A stretch of DNA of 9,235 bases from contig JAJZDL010000116.1 of assembly GCA_021851465.1 (NCBI GenBank), forward strand, positions 1 to 9,235, read 5' to 3'. Below are positions 1 to 6,563 of the stretch, in pieces. The notes beneath the pieces are model-generated. The model was not told the DNA's origin. It was given only the letters and a program-made list of their open reading frames with translations, and searched no databases. How positions within the stretch are numbered: the first letter of the stretch is position 1; every line of letters starts with the position of its first letter. The position numbers were made by a program, and so were the translations under genes. The DNA comes from Acidobacteriota bacterium. Its GTDB lineage: Bacteria; Acidobacteriota; Terriglobia; Terriglobales; Acidobacteriaceae.

Positions 1-1
1 G

Positions 2-412
2 CCCGTCACCATGACCATGTTGCCGGTCAACTCCACCCAGGCGGTCGGCAAGACATTCCAGGCCTCGGTCTATCTGTCCAACGCCCACGATGTCTTCTCT
101 GTGCCGCTCGACATCCAGTTCAATCCTAAGGTCCTGCAACTGGTCAACGTGGACGCAGGCGGACTGCTCGGCGGCGACGGCCAGGCGGTCGCCCTCGTGC
201 ACCGCGACGACGGCAACGGGCACGTCACCATCTCGGCCTCGCGCCCACCGGGTGCCAAGGGCGTGGATGGCCAGGGCCAGGTCTGCATGCTCACCTTCAA
301 GGCCATCGCGCCCGGCGACTCCAACATCGCGCTGGTCAAGGTCGGCGCAAAGAACAGCCTACAGGGCAACCTCCCCGCAACCGGTTCCGTCGCCGTGGTT
401 CATGTGAAATAA
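2..412 (+). CDS. Cohesin-domain C-terminus of a secretin-like (GspD-type) protein, 5' partial
   Basis: The reading frame is open from base 2 to the TAA at 410-412 and clearly continues upstream of the window, so only the last 136 residues are visible. They form a beta-rich cohesin-like fold: an opening strand with 'GKTFQASVYLSNA', then 'FSVPLDIQFNPKVLQLVNV', a glycine-rich turn, 'VTISASRPPGAKGVDGQG' and 'LTFKAIAPGDSNIAL', ending in 'VAVVHVK'. In acidobacteria this domain is typically the C-terminal end of the type II secretion secretin GspD, the outer-membrane ring. The two pseudopilin genes 15 bases downstream support that assignment. The secretin domain itself lies outside the window, so the GspD identity is inferred; a free-standing cohesin-domain protein is possible. 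The internal ATG at 11 is not the real start. Confidence 0.75.
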   Translation, partial: PVTMTMLPVNSTQAVGKTFQASVYLSNAHDVFSVPLDIQFNPKVLQLVNVDAGGLLGGDGQAVALVHRDDGNGHVTISASRPPGAKGVDGQGQVCMLTFKAIAPGDSNIALVKVGAKNSLQGNLPATGSVAVVHVK

Positions 413-417
413 GCTGC

Positions 418-423
418 GAGGTG
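418..423 (+). promoter_or_regulatory. Ribosome binding site for first pseudopilin (supports GTG start)
   Basis: GAGGTG lies 4 bases before the GTG at 428. It decides the start, because no ATG lies in this frame between the upstream stop codon and the pilin motif. Confidence 0.6.
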
Positions 424-427
424 CATT

Positions 428-967
428 GTGAACGGACACAGTTCAAAGTGCGGGGGTCGATGGATTCGAGAACGGAGATGCGCCATCCGCGCTCGTGCCT
501 GCTCTCCGCAATCTCGAACCTGCCCCCCCGACGCTGGACTCACTCTCGTCGAGCTCATCATCTGCATCACGATCATCAGTATCCTGGCCACCGCGGCGCT
601 GCCGGTGGCGCGCCTCCAGGTCAAACGCCAGAAGGAACGCGAGCTCCGCCGCGACCTCTGGGAGATGCGCGACGCCATCGACAAGTACAAGGACGCAGCA
701 GACGCCGGAGGCATCCAGATCAAGGTAGACAGCATGGGCTATCCGCCCGATCTGCAGACCATGGTCGACGGCGTGGACGTAAAAGACAAGAAGGTCCGCT
801 TCCTGCGCGCCATCCCCACAGACCCAATGACCAACAGCACAGACTGGGGGCTGCGCTCCAACCAGGACGACCCCGACTCTACATCCTGGGGCAGCCAGAA
901 CGTCTTCGACGTCTACACCAAAAGCGACGACACCGCGCTGGACGGCACAAAGTACAACACATGGTAA
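428..967 (+). CDS. Type II secretion pseudopilin, GspG-like (first of tandem pair)
   Basis: Encodes 179 residues. It is a structural subunit of the periplasmic pseudopilus that drives type II secretion. The class III prepilin signal is visible: a basic, cysteine-containing leader of 37 residues ends in Gly37, followed by 'LTLVELIICI', with Glu42 at mature position +5 and a hydrophobic N-terminal helix up to about residue 60. Next come an amphipathic helix ('RQKERELRRDLWEMRDAIDKY'-type, about 67-87) and the GspG-like block 'YPPDLQTMV ... IPTDPMT'. The C-terminal loop 'FDVYTKSDDTALDGTKYNTW' sits where GspG proteins bind calcium. The leader is long compared with the usual 6-10 residues. The start is GTG with a good ribosome site. 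The gene follows the cohesin/secretin gene by 15 bases and overlaps the next pilin by 7, so it is probably cotranscribed with both. GspG rather than a minor pilin is inferred from the C-terminus. Confidence 0.88.
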   Translation: MNGHSSKCGGRWIRERRCAIRARACSPQSRTCPPDAGLTLVELIICITIISILATAALPVARLQVKRQKERELRRDLWEMRDAIDKYKDAADAGGIQIKVDSMGYPPDLQTMVDGVDVKDKKVRFLRAIPTDPMTNSTDWGLRSNQDDPDSTSWGSQNVFDVYTKSDDTALDGTKYNTW

Positions 968-1449
968 GCATCCGCACAATCCGTTCCCGCTCGGCCCGCT
1001 CGCCGAAGCCCGCGCTTCCGGCTGGCGACGCCGCCTCCCGCACCGATTGTGCCGCGCCGGCTGCTGCGAACTCCGGCTTCACCCTGATCGAGCTGCTGAT
1101 CGTCATGTTCATCATCGGCATCCTCGCCACCATGGCCATTCCGGTCTTCACGCGCAACGTGCTCGCAGCCAAGGAGGCCGTGCTCCGCGAGGATCTCCAG
1201 GTGATGCGGACCGCCATCGGCTCCTACACCGTGGATGAGCAGAAGGCGCCGCAGACGCTCGACGACCTGGTCTCCGCCGGCTACCTCAAGGCCATCCCTA
1301 CAGACCCCATCACCGGACGCAACGACACATGGCAGACCAGCCAGTCGGATACCATGAGTTCGATCGACCAGACCCAGTCCGGCATCGACGACGTACACTC
1401 CGGTGCCGAGATGACCGCGCTCGACGGAACCTCCTACAACACCTGGTAG
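961..1449 (+). CDS. Type II secretion pseudopilin, GspG-like (second of tandem pair)
   Basis: Encodes 162 residues. A 39-residue Arg/Ala-rich leader ends at Gly39, followed by the textbook prepilin motif 'FTLIELLIVM' with Glu44 at mature +5 and a hydrophobic helix to about residue 62. The body has an amphipathic helix, 'LDDLVSAGYLKAIPTDPITG' (the GspG-like 'YL..IPTDP' block) and a C-terminus 'DDVHSGAEMTALDGTSYNTW' nearly matching the end of its upstream neighbour. The ATG at 961 lies inside the last codons of the first pilin (ATGGTAA, 7-base overlap), and I see no strong ribosome site, so translation is probably coupled. The same frame stays open upstream to 421, but that stretch is antiparallel noise over the first pilin and not coding. 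Prepilin peptidase (GspO/PilD) would process both; it is not in the window. The pair probably arose by duplication, since the shared tails differ at few positions. Confidence 0.88.
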   Translation: MVSIRTIRSRSARSPKPALPAGDAASRTDCAAPAAANSGFTLIELLIVMFIIGILATMAIPVFTRNVLAAKEAVLREDLQVMRTAIGSYTVDEQKAPQTLDDLVSAGYLKAIPTDPITGRNDTWQTSQSDTMSSIDQTQSGIDDVHSGAEMTALDGTSYNTW

Positions 1450-1535
1450 CAAACCTGCGCCCGCGGCCACCTGCACACCGCCAGCCGCTCGCACATCGAT
1501 GCAAAAAAGGTGCATACTACGTCTAACAGTTCGAT

Positions 1536-1567
1536 GGGGCCTGCCTGTTCGCAGGCGGCGCGGCCCC
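1536..1567 (+). promoter_or_regulatory. GC-rich stem-loop just upstream of the M48 protease gene
   Basis: GGGGCC (1536-1541) pairs with GGCCCC (1562-1567), and inside it GCCTG (1543-1547) pairs with CAGGC (1552-1556) around a TTCG loop; GGCGC at 1557-1561 is left as a bulge. The hairpin ends 5 bases before the ribosome site of the protease gene. There is no T-tract after it, so it is not a typical intrinsic terminator. It could be a structured leader or mRNA-stability element. The function is inferred. Confidence 0.45.
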
Positions 1568-1572
1568 TACTC

Positions 1573-1580
1573 GGAGAGAG
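1573..1580 (+). promoter_or_regulatory. Ribosome binding site for the M48 protease gene
   Basis: GGAGAGAG runs directly into ATGATG at 1581-1586. Spacing from GGAG is 4 bases to the first ATG and 7 to the second, so the second ATG (1584) is a slightly better start; the product differs by one Met. Confidence 0.6.
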
Positions 1581-3020
1581 ATGATGCGTCCGCGTACCCA
1601 CTTCGGTCTCGCCTCACTGCTTGCCGCTGCCCTGCTTGCCGCCTGTCCCATCATCCAGGCCCAGCAACCCGCGCCATCCGCCTCCACCCCATCCTCAACG
1701 ACGGCTCCTTCCACCGCCTCCCAGACCGCGCCTCCGAGCACAACCGCGCAGCCCCCCGCAGCCGCACAGGCAGGAACGCCCTCCTCCACCCAACCGGCTA
1801 CCGCGGCCTCTGCGCCTGCATCCTCCAGCCCACAACCGGCAACCAACGCAGCGAAGAGCTCGGATCGTCCGCACTTCGGCGTTCCCAACGACACCAGCGC
1901 AGACACCGGCGCCAACCCGCAAGCCGCCGCGCCCAGCTCAGATAATTCCGCCGCTAAGTCCAACGCCGACACCAACGCCGACACCGCATCCACAAAGCCA
2001 TCCGATGCCAAGGCCGATACCGCCAAACCCGGCACCTCTCAGGATGACACCCTCCCCTCCCCTGGCGAGAACCTCGATCCGCACATCAAGAAGGGCAGCG
2101 AGGACGACGTGGACGCCATCGGAACGCGCAACATCGGCGGGCGCGGCTTGAGCAACTGGTACTCCACCAACTGGGAGATATCAAACGGCAAGCAGTACTC
2201 CATGGAGATCGAGAAGTCCGCCCACCTGGTCACAGACCCCGTGGTCGCCGAGTACGTCAACCGCATCGGACAGAACATCGTGAAGAACTCCGACTGCAAG
2301 GTGCCCTTCACCATCAAGGTGATCGACTCCGACGAGATCAACGCCATGGCGCTGCCCGGCGGCTTCTTCTACGTCAACTCCGGCCTCATCCTGGCCGCCG
2401 ACGAGGAGGCGGAGCTGGCGGGTGTCATGGCGCATGAGACCGCCCACGTCTGCGCACACCACGCCGCGCGCGAGATGACCAAGGCCAACTACATGCAGAT
2501 CGCCTCCGTGCCGCTGATGATCGTGGCCTACGGCTCCTGGACCGGCTACGGCATCTACGAGGTCTCCCAGCTCGCCATCCCCGTCACCTTCCTCGAGTTC
2601 TCCCGAGAGTACGAGGCGGAGGCCGATTGGCTCGGCGTCCAGTACATGTACCGCGCGGGCTACGACCCACAGGCCTTCATCCAGTTCTTCGAGAAGCTCG
2701 ACGCGCTGGAGAAACACAAGCCGGGTAGCCTCTCCAAGCTCTTCGCGGACCATCCGCAGACGCCGGACCGCATCGCCCACTCCGAGGAGGAGATCGCCAC
2801 TATTCTGCCACCCAAGCCGGATTACATCGTCAACACCAGCGAGTTCGACGACATCAAGGCCCGCCTCGCGCGCATCGAGAACAAACGCAAGCTCAACGAC
2901 AAGAACGGCGGCAACGCACCCACCCTGCGCCGCGTCGGAGACAGCAACAACCCCAACTCCTCCAACGGCTCCTCCACCAACAGCGACAGCGACACCCCCA
3001 CCCTCAGCCGCCGCAACTGA
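1581..3020 (+). CDS. Exported M48 family zinc metalloprotease, probable lipoprotein
   Basis: Encodes 479 residues. It is a Ste24/BepA-type M48 peptidase likely acting in the periplasm on misfolded or outer-membrane proteins. The N-terminus has a basic start, a hydrophobic stretch and the lipobox L19-A-A-C22; cleavage after 'IQA' by signal peptidase I is the alternative. Residues about 28-160 are an Ala/Pro/Ser/Thr/Asp-rich linker without recognisable fold. The peptidase domain spans about 165-410: 'AMALPGGFFYVNSGLI' (255-270), the zinc motif HETAH at 285-289 with Glu286 as catalytic base, and 'FSREYEAEADWLG' at 340-352, where Glu345 of ExxAD should be the third zinc ligand. 'HPQTPDRIAH' (391-400) is also typical. 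The C-terminus (about 437-479) is again Asn/Ser/Asp-rich. Unlike BepA, no clear TPR repeats follow the protease domain. The nearby secretion genes may be coincidental. Confidence 0.92.
   Translation: MMRPRTHFGLASLLAAALLAACPIIQAQQPAPSASTPSSTTAPSTASQTAPPSTTAQPPAAAQAGTPSSTQPATAASAPASSSPQPATNAAKSSDRPHFGVPNDTSADTGANPQAAAPSSDNSAAKSNADTNADTASTKPSDAKADTAKPGTSQDDTLPSPGENLDPHIKKGSEDDVDAIGTRNIGGRGLSNWYSTNWEISNGKQYSMEIEKSAHLVTDPVVAEYVNRIGQNIVKNSDCKVPFTIKVIDSDEINAMALPGGFFYVNSGLILAADEEAELAGVMAHETAHVCAHHAAREMTKANYMQIASVPLMIVAYGSWTGYGIYEVSQLAIPVTFLEFSREYEAEADWLGVQYMYRAGYDPQAFIQFFEKLDALEKHKPGSLSKLFADHPQTPDRIAHSEEEIATILPPKPDYIVNTSEFDDIKARLARIENKRKLNDKNGGNAPTLRRVGDSNNPNSSNGSSTNSDSDTPTLSRRN
1962..1985 (+). repeat. 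12-base perfect tandem duplication inside the M48 linker
   Basis: AACGCCGACACC occurs twice in direct succession (1962-1973, 1974-1985) and encodes NADTNADT. It sits in the low-complexity linker and keeps frame, consistent with slippage-driven length variation. Confidence 0.8.
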
Positions 3021-3168
3021 AGTAGAGCCGCAGAACAAAGTGGTGTCAATATCCCTGTAGATTCATGCGTAAACATGATTGATGCTGGCGGTTTTTTGCT
3101 GCTCGAATCAGAAGCGTCAACGCAATCACAGGCACGAAAATGACCGCAGTGTTATTCTTTCGGTCGTG

Positions 3169-3795
3169 ATGAAACGATTGAGACACGTCGTCCTTAGAGT
3201 GTGCATAGGGCTCGCCGTTCTGGGTGCATTGCATCCGATGTTCGCACAGCAGACCGGAACGCTGGTCGTCGACATGAAGAACTTCACCTTCGGTGAAAAG
3301 GTTCCCGCCAAAGCCCAGAAGAATATACAAATGGCGTTGGGGCATGGTGGCCTCCAATGGGGCATGGTCGACAGAACCCTGCTGATTCCGATGGTTAACG
3401 AGAGTTTCGTGAAGGTTGACGGGCTTTATCTCACGCGGTTCGGAGAGCAGAAGAGGCTGGAACTGGTGCCGGGCGACTACACTATCACCTGTATCGGGTA
3501 CGAGTTCGCGGGGAATTCCACCGACATGGACAAGGTTTTGTCGAAGGACGCCTTTTTCAATCTCAATGTTCTGAAATTCACGATCTTGCCGGGTAAAACG
3601 ACGACAATTGAGGTGTCTTCAAACTACATGCCGCAATCGGCATGGTTCCGGCTGGCAAAGCAGACGTTCTATATTCCGGACATCACGGTACGGGTGTTAG
3701 AGGACGGAGTCCAAATGGGCGACGCCATGGTGATCAGCCAGCGGACGAAAAGCTCTGTAGTGTGGGATGACTATCACGGTCCGCTCAAGTTCTGA
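3169..3795 (+). CDS. Secreted protein of unknown function, low GC
   Basis: Encodes 208 residues from the ATG at 3169. I do not recognise the family. The N-terminus 'MKRLRHVVLR' followed by a hydrophobic run to about residue 25 and 'MFAQQ' is a likely Sec signal peptide cleaved after Ala26. The mature part looks beta-rich, with turn motifs 'LVPGDYTITCIGYE' (99-112) and 'FTILPGKTTTIEVSSNY' (137-153) resembling small carrier or beta-sandwich domains in which a 'PG.Y' turn precedes a strand. No catalytic motif is visible. An upstream in-frame ATG at 3079 would add 30 residues but would bury the signal peptide, so 3169 is preferred; no strong ribosome site supports either. By hand count of eight 60-base rows the gene is about 53% GC, against about 67% in five rows of the M48 gene, suggesting recent acquisition or relaxed constraint. 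Confidence 0.7.
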   Translation: MKRLRHVVLRVCIGLAVLGALHPMFAQQTGTLVVDMKNFTFGEKVPAKAQKNIQMALGHGGLQWGMVDRTLLIPMVNESFVKVDGLYLTRFGEQKRLELVPGDYTITCIGYEFAGNSTDMDKVLSKDAFFNLNVLKFTILPGKTTTIEVSSNYMPQSAWFRLAKQTFYIPDITVRVLEDGVQMGDAMVISQRTKSSVVWDDYHGPLKF

Positions 3796-3833
3796 CTGCT
3801 GAGGAAGCTCTCGCCAGCCTGTAGAATAAGCTA

Positions 3834-4253
3834 ATGCGCACGCAGAAGACAGGCTACACCGACACCCACGCCGCCGCCGGCCTCGGCGCGAACTTCCCCG
3901 CAATCGACACCTGGGCCAACCAGTTCCGCGCCTACGAGATACTGGTCGACGACCCCGAGTTCACCTCCGTCTGCCCCAAGACCGGCCTGCCCGACTTCGG
4001 CCACCTCACCATCCGCTACATGCCGCGCAAGCTCTGCCTCGAACTCAAATCGCTCAAGGAGTATCTCTTCACCTACCGCAACCTCGGCATCTTTCAGGAG
4101 AACATCGTCAACCGTGTCCTCGACGATGTGGTGAAGGCATGCAACCCGGTGTGGGCCAAAGTCGTCGGCGACTTCCGCCCCCGCGGCGGCATCTCCACCG
4201 TCGTCACCGCCGCCTACCCCAGGCCGAAAAACTCCACGCCGCCGCGCGGCTGA
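3834..4253 (+). CDS. queF: NADPH-dependent 7-cyano-7-deazaguanine reductase (preQ0 reductase)
   Basis: Encodes 139 residues, the usual size of the short (type I) QueF. The enzyme reduces the nitrile of preQ0 to the aminomethyl group of preQ1 in the cytoplasm, a late step of queuosine tRNA modification. Visible signatures are 'FTSVCPKTGLPDFG' (43-56), with Cys47 as the nucleophile that forms the thioimide and Asp54 as proton donor, and the QueF motif 'ELKSLKEY' (70-77), linked to NADPH binding, followed by 'FTYRN'. 'FQENIVNRV' contains the conserved Glu89, and 'RPRGGI' (115-120) is also typical. The ATG at 3834 is the only sensible start, although the ribosome site is weak. No other queuosine genes (queC, queD, queE, tgt) are in the window, and I saw no preQ1 riboswitch-like element in the 38 bases upstream. 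The gene lies directly after the low-GC secreted-protein gene. Confidence 0.95.
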   Translation: MRTQKTGYTDTHAAAGLGANFPAIDTWANQFRAYEILVDDPEFTSVCPKTGLPDFGHLTIRYMPRKLCLELKSLKEYLFTYRNLGIFQENIVNRVLDDVVKACNPVWAKVVGDFRPRGGISTVVTAAYPRPKNSTPPRG

Positions 4254-4814
4254 CGTGCATCGCCATCGCAGATAATCCCCCTCCGAAGCGTCATGAGCAT
4301 CGTGTTGGCGGCATCGCCGGCCGGCACGCTTTTGCTGCTTCTCCAACGAGATGCGTACGCCGCCACGCTGCGCGATCGCTGCAACTCCAAGCGCTCACCT
4401 TTCTCCATCGTTTGGTCCCGGTTGCTTTCGAAAATCTACCGAATGCCCTTCCCTGCCCGGTATTTGTTGGAGAGCGCGCAAGTTCCAGAAACCCTCAATT
4501 GCATTCTGCACCAGGGTGCGTCCACGCGGTGTTATCGGAAAAAGAAAACATTTTGCAGACCCAAGGATGCAACGCGTCTTTTCAGTGTGCGCATTGGACC
4601 GCCCCAGTCTGCGTAAACGCATTGGCATTGCCACTCGCTAAAGCCCCAGTCCGCCTCGCTATTGGCTCCCGCAAGGGGTATGATAGGCGACAGTTCCGGA
4701 ATGAGGGCAAGCAACCGGATGTTGCGCCACATCGCAACCTGGCACGGATCTTTCTTGCGTCCTTGCCAACTGAACCTGCCGTACTCGTACGAGGAAAGTT
4801 TGGGTTCGATTCCG
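4254..4814 (+). other. 561-base gap with no convincing gene
   Basis: Open frames exist here on both strands (for example 4293-4616 plus, 4395-4634 minus), but their translations show no motif, signal peptide or coherent composition. Base composition is lower and more mixed than in flanking genes. Two partly matching direct repeats, GCCCCAGTC(T/C)GC followed by ATTGGC, start at 4601 and 4643. A TATGAT box at 4679-4684 could be a -10 element but lacks a good -35. The segment may be a long leader for the radical SAM gene or the remains of a lost gene. Confidence 0.45.
4791..4798 (+). promoter_or_regulatory. Possible ribosome binding site for the radical SAM gene
   Basis: GAGGAAAG lies 17 bases before the ATG at 4815, too far for ideal use, but its GAGGA is only 4 bases before an in-frame TTG at 4800. 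The real start could therefore be TTG 4800, giving five extra residues. CTCGTACGAG at 4784-4793 is a 10-base palindrome overlapping the site. Confidence 0.35.
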
Positions 4815-6395
4815 ATGCGCGTTCACCTCGTCAATCCCAGCGACAATTCGTTTGGCACAGCCGTCATCACCCCCAGATGGCTCTTCGTTCTTGCCGCCGC
4901 CACCCCCAGCGTGGCGGGCGATCCCATCCTGGTCGATGAGTCGCTCGAACAGATCGTTCCGGAGAGCATCCAGCCGGGAGACATCGTCGGCATCAGCGTG
5001 CATACCGGCAACGCTCTGCGCGGATACGCCGTCGGACACATGGCGCGAGAGCGCGGAGCAACGGTCATCTATGGCGGTATCCACGCCACACTCTTCCCCG
5101 AGGAGGCCCTGGACGTAGGCCGCGGCCACGCCGTAGTGAAGGGTGACGGCGATATTGCATGGGGCAAAGCCATCGCCGACTGCCTCGCGGGCAGGCTGCA
5201 ACGCGTCTACGATGGAGGACGGATTGAAGGCAGCCAGTTCCTCGCCGCACGCTGGGACTTGGTGCCGCGCGACAAATATATGTGGGCCTCGGTGCAGACC
5301 ATCCGCGGATGCCCCAAGCACTGCTCCTTTTGTAGCGTCTGGCGTACCGATGGGCAGAAGCCACGGCAACGCCAGTTCCAGAGCGTCATCGACGAAATCG
5401 TCCATCTGCGACGCATCGGCTTCCGCTTCATCGCACTGGCCGACGACAACTTCTATCCCGTCACGCTGACTGACCTGCGGTTGGCCCGTGAACAAGGCGA
5501 GGCACAGAACAACTTCGCCAAACTGGAAGAGCTGATCGCAATCCGCAGCGAGCGATTTCAACTGATGGAAGAGCTGGCCAGGCTGCCCAAGGACATGGTC
5601 TTCTTCACCCAGATCACCATGGAGGCCGGAGAGGACGGAGAGTATCTCGACGCCATGCGCAAGGCCAACATCAAAGGCGCACTCGTCGGCGTCGAGGCAG
5701 TAACGCCAGAGGGACTCAAGGCCGTCTTCAAGGACTGGAACTACTCTGGCGAGGCGCTGGCCAGGCAGTTGCAGACCTTCAAGCAGCACGGCGTCCACGT
5801 CCTCGGCTCGTTTATCTTCGGACTGCCGACGGACAAGCCCGCCACCTTCAACGCAACCGTCGAGATGGCGCTCAAGGCCGGAGTTACCTTCGCCCAGTTC
5901 GTCATGATGACGCCCTTCCCCGGCACCGTGGACTTCACGCGATGGGAAAAAGAGCAGGCGGCCGATCCCACGTTGGTCGAAGGTGTCCCCATCACGCGCT
6001 ACTGGCTCATCCCCACCGAGGTTCGCCCCAAGATGTTCACCCCGCACCCCTCAATGAGTTCGGACGAAATTCGCGAGCGCACCCAGCGCGTCTGGGACAG
6101 GTTCTACAACTGGAGCGCCATCTGGCAGCGCTCGGCCTGCACACCGAACCTACGAGCACGGGTCGCTTTTATGTTCCTCTCCAAGCTCTACCGCCAAATG
6201 TACGCGGGCACAGGAATATCCTCCGACAGCGCCCGCCGCAAGAAGGCGAAGAGATGGGCACGCTGGACCGCCCGCCAATGCAGAAAGCTCTTCCATGCAA
6301 GCCCCATGCCGGAGCTGCAATCGCCCGCGTGGGACCTCGCATTTCTGAAAAACTCCAGCCAGAATGCTCCCGCTCCGTTTATCGTCCTGCCGTGA
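4815..6395 (+). CDS. B12-binding domain radical SAM protein
   Basis: Encodes 526 residues from ATG 4815. The N-terminal cobalamin-binding Rossmann-like domain spans about 1-135, with 'LVNPSDNSFG', 'GDIVGISVHTGN', 'ATVIYGGIHATLFPEEAL' and 'VVKGDGDIAWGKAI'. The DxHxxG motif of His-on B12 proteins is missing, as is usual for class B radical SAM enzymes. The radical SAM core starts at 'TIRGCPKHCSFCSVWR', with Cys166, Cys170 and Cys173 as the CxxxCxxC ligands of the [4Fe-4S] cluster, and continues through 'LADDNFY', 'GVEAVTPEGL' and 'GSFIFGLPTD'. The C-terminus has a strongly basic stretch ('ARRKKAKRWARW', 473-484), possibly for membrane or nucleic-acid contact. Relatives methylate unactivated carbons or build lipids and tetrapyrroles, but no neighbour here reveals the substrate. 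The frame is open upstream to 4662; the conserved-looking 'MRVHLVNPS' start argues for 4815. It stands alone on the plus strand, convergent with the glycosylase gene. Confidence 0.9.
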   Translation: MRVHLVNPSDNSFGTAVITPRWLFVLAAATPSVAGDPILVDESLEQIVPESIQPGDIVGISVHTGNALRGYAVGHMARERGATVIYGGIHATLFPEEALDVGRGHAVVKGDGDIAWGKAIADCLAGRLQRVYDGGRIEGSQFLAARWDLVPRDKYMWASVQTIRGCPKHCSFCSVWRTDGQKPRQRQFQSVIDEIVHLRRIGFRFIALADDNFYPVTLTDLRLAREQGEAQNNFAKLEELIAIRSERFQLMEELARLPKDMVFFTQITMEAGEDGEYLDAMRKANIKGALVGVEAVTPEGLKAVFKDWNYSGEALARQLQTFKQHGVHVLGSFIFGLPTDKPATFNATVEMALKAGVTFAQFVMMTPFPGTVDFTRWEKEQAADPTLVEGVPITRYWLIPTEVRPKMFTPHPSMSSDEIRERTQRVWDRFYNWSAIWQRSACTPNLRARVAFMFLSKLYRQMYAGTGISSDSARRKKAKRWARWTARQCRKLFHASPMPELQSPAWDLAFLKNSSQNAPAPFIVLP

Positions 6396-6452
6396 AGCGC
6401 AAGCTCCTCGAAGACGAGCACACGTGAACACCTTCGGAGTTGCGATAGCACA

Positions 6453-6517
6453 AAAGAAATTTCCATTCTGAGCGCAGCCCAAAGAAATTGTCATTCTGAG
6501 CACAGCGAAGAATCCCC
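6453..6517 (+). repeat. Dispersed-type intergenic repeat, tandem 28-base pair
   Basis: AAAGAAATT..CATTCTGAGC.CAGC occurs at 6453-6480 and again, immediately adjoining, at 6481-6508, with 23 of 28 bases identical. The second copy continues as GAAGAATCCCC to 6517. The core 'TCATTCTGAGC..AGCGAAGAATCCC' resembles an intergenic repeat I recall as very common in acidobacterial genomes; a related copy is at 8786-8829. It sits between two convergent genes. Confidence 0.7.
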
Positions 6518-6563
6518 GTATCTCTCTCACGCCGCCAAGGTCTGCGCTCTTGCCCAAAATCCT

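Noticed and set aside
421..960. Upstream extension of the second pilin frame across the first pilin
   Set aside because: The extension is Arg/His/Pro-rich noise in a different frame from a convincing pilin gene; the second pilin starts at 961.
1499..1515. Small inverted repeat ATGCA-AAAAAGG-TGCAT after the second pilin
   Set aside because: Only five pairs and AT-rich; too weak to support a function.
1536..1567. Stem-loop as an intrinsic terminator of the pilin operon
   Set aside because: No run of T follows the stem, and it lies close to the next ribosome site.
2181..3038. Long open frame (285 codons) on the minus strand opposite the M48 gene
   Set aside because: Its translation is Val/Gly/Leu/Asp-rich without motifs, as expected from the antisense of a high-GC gene, and the plus-strand frame has clear catalytic motifs.
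4679..4684. TATGAT as a -10 box for the radical SAM gene
   Set aside because: The sequence 17 bases upstream (TCGCTA) does not resemble a -35 box, so it is not called as a promoter.
4139..4939. 266-codon plus-strand frame spanning the queF end, the gap and the radical SAM start
   Set aside because: It overlaps two well-supported genes in another frame and its Arg/His/Pro-rich translation shows no domain.
4659..6047. 462-codon open frame on the minus strand opposite the radical SAM gene
   Set aside because: The low-complexity Asp/His/Val/Gly composition is an antisense shadow; the plus strand encodes the recognisable CxxxCxxC protein.
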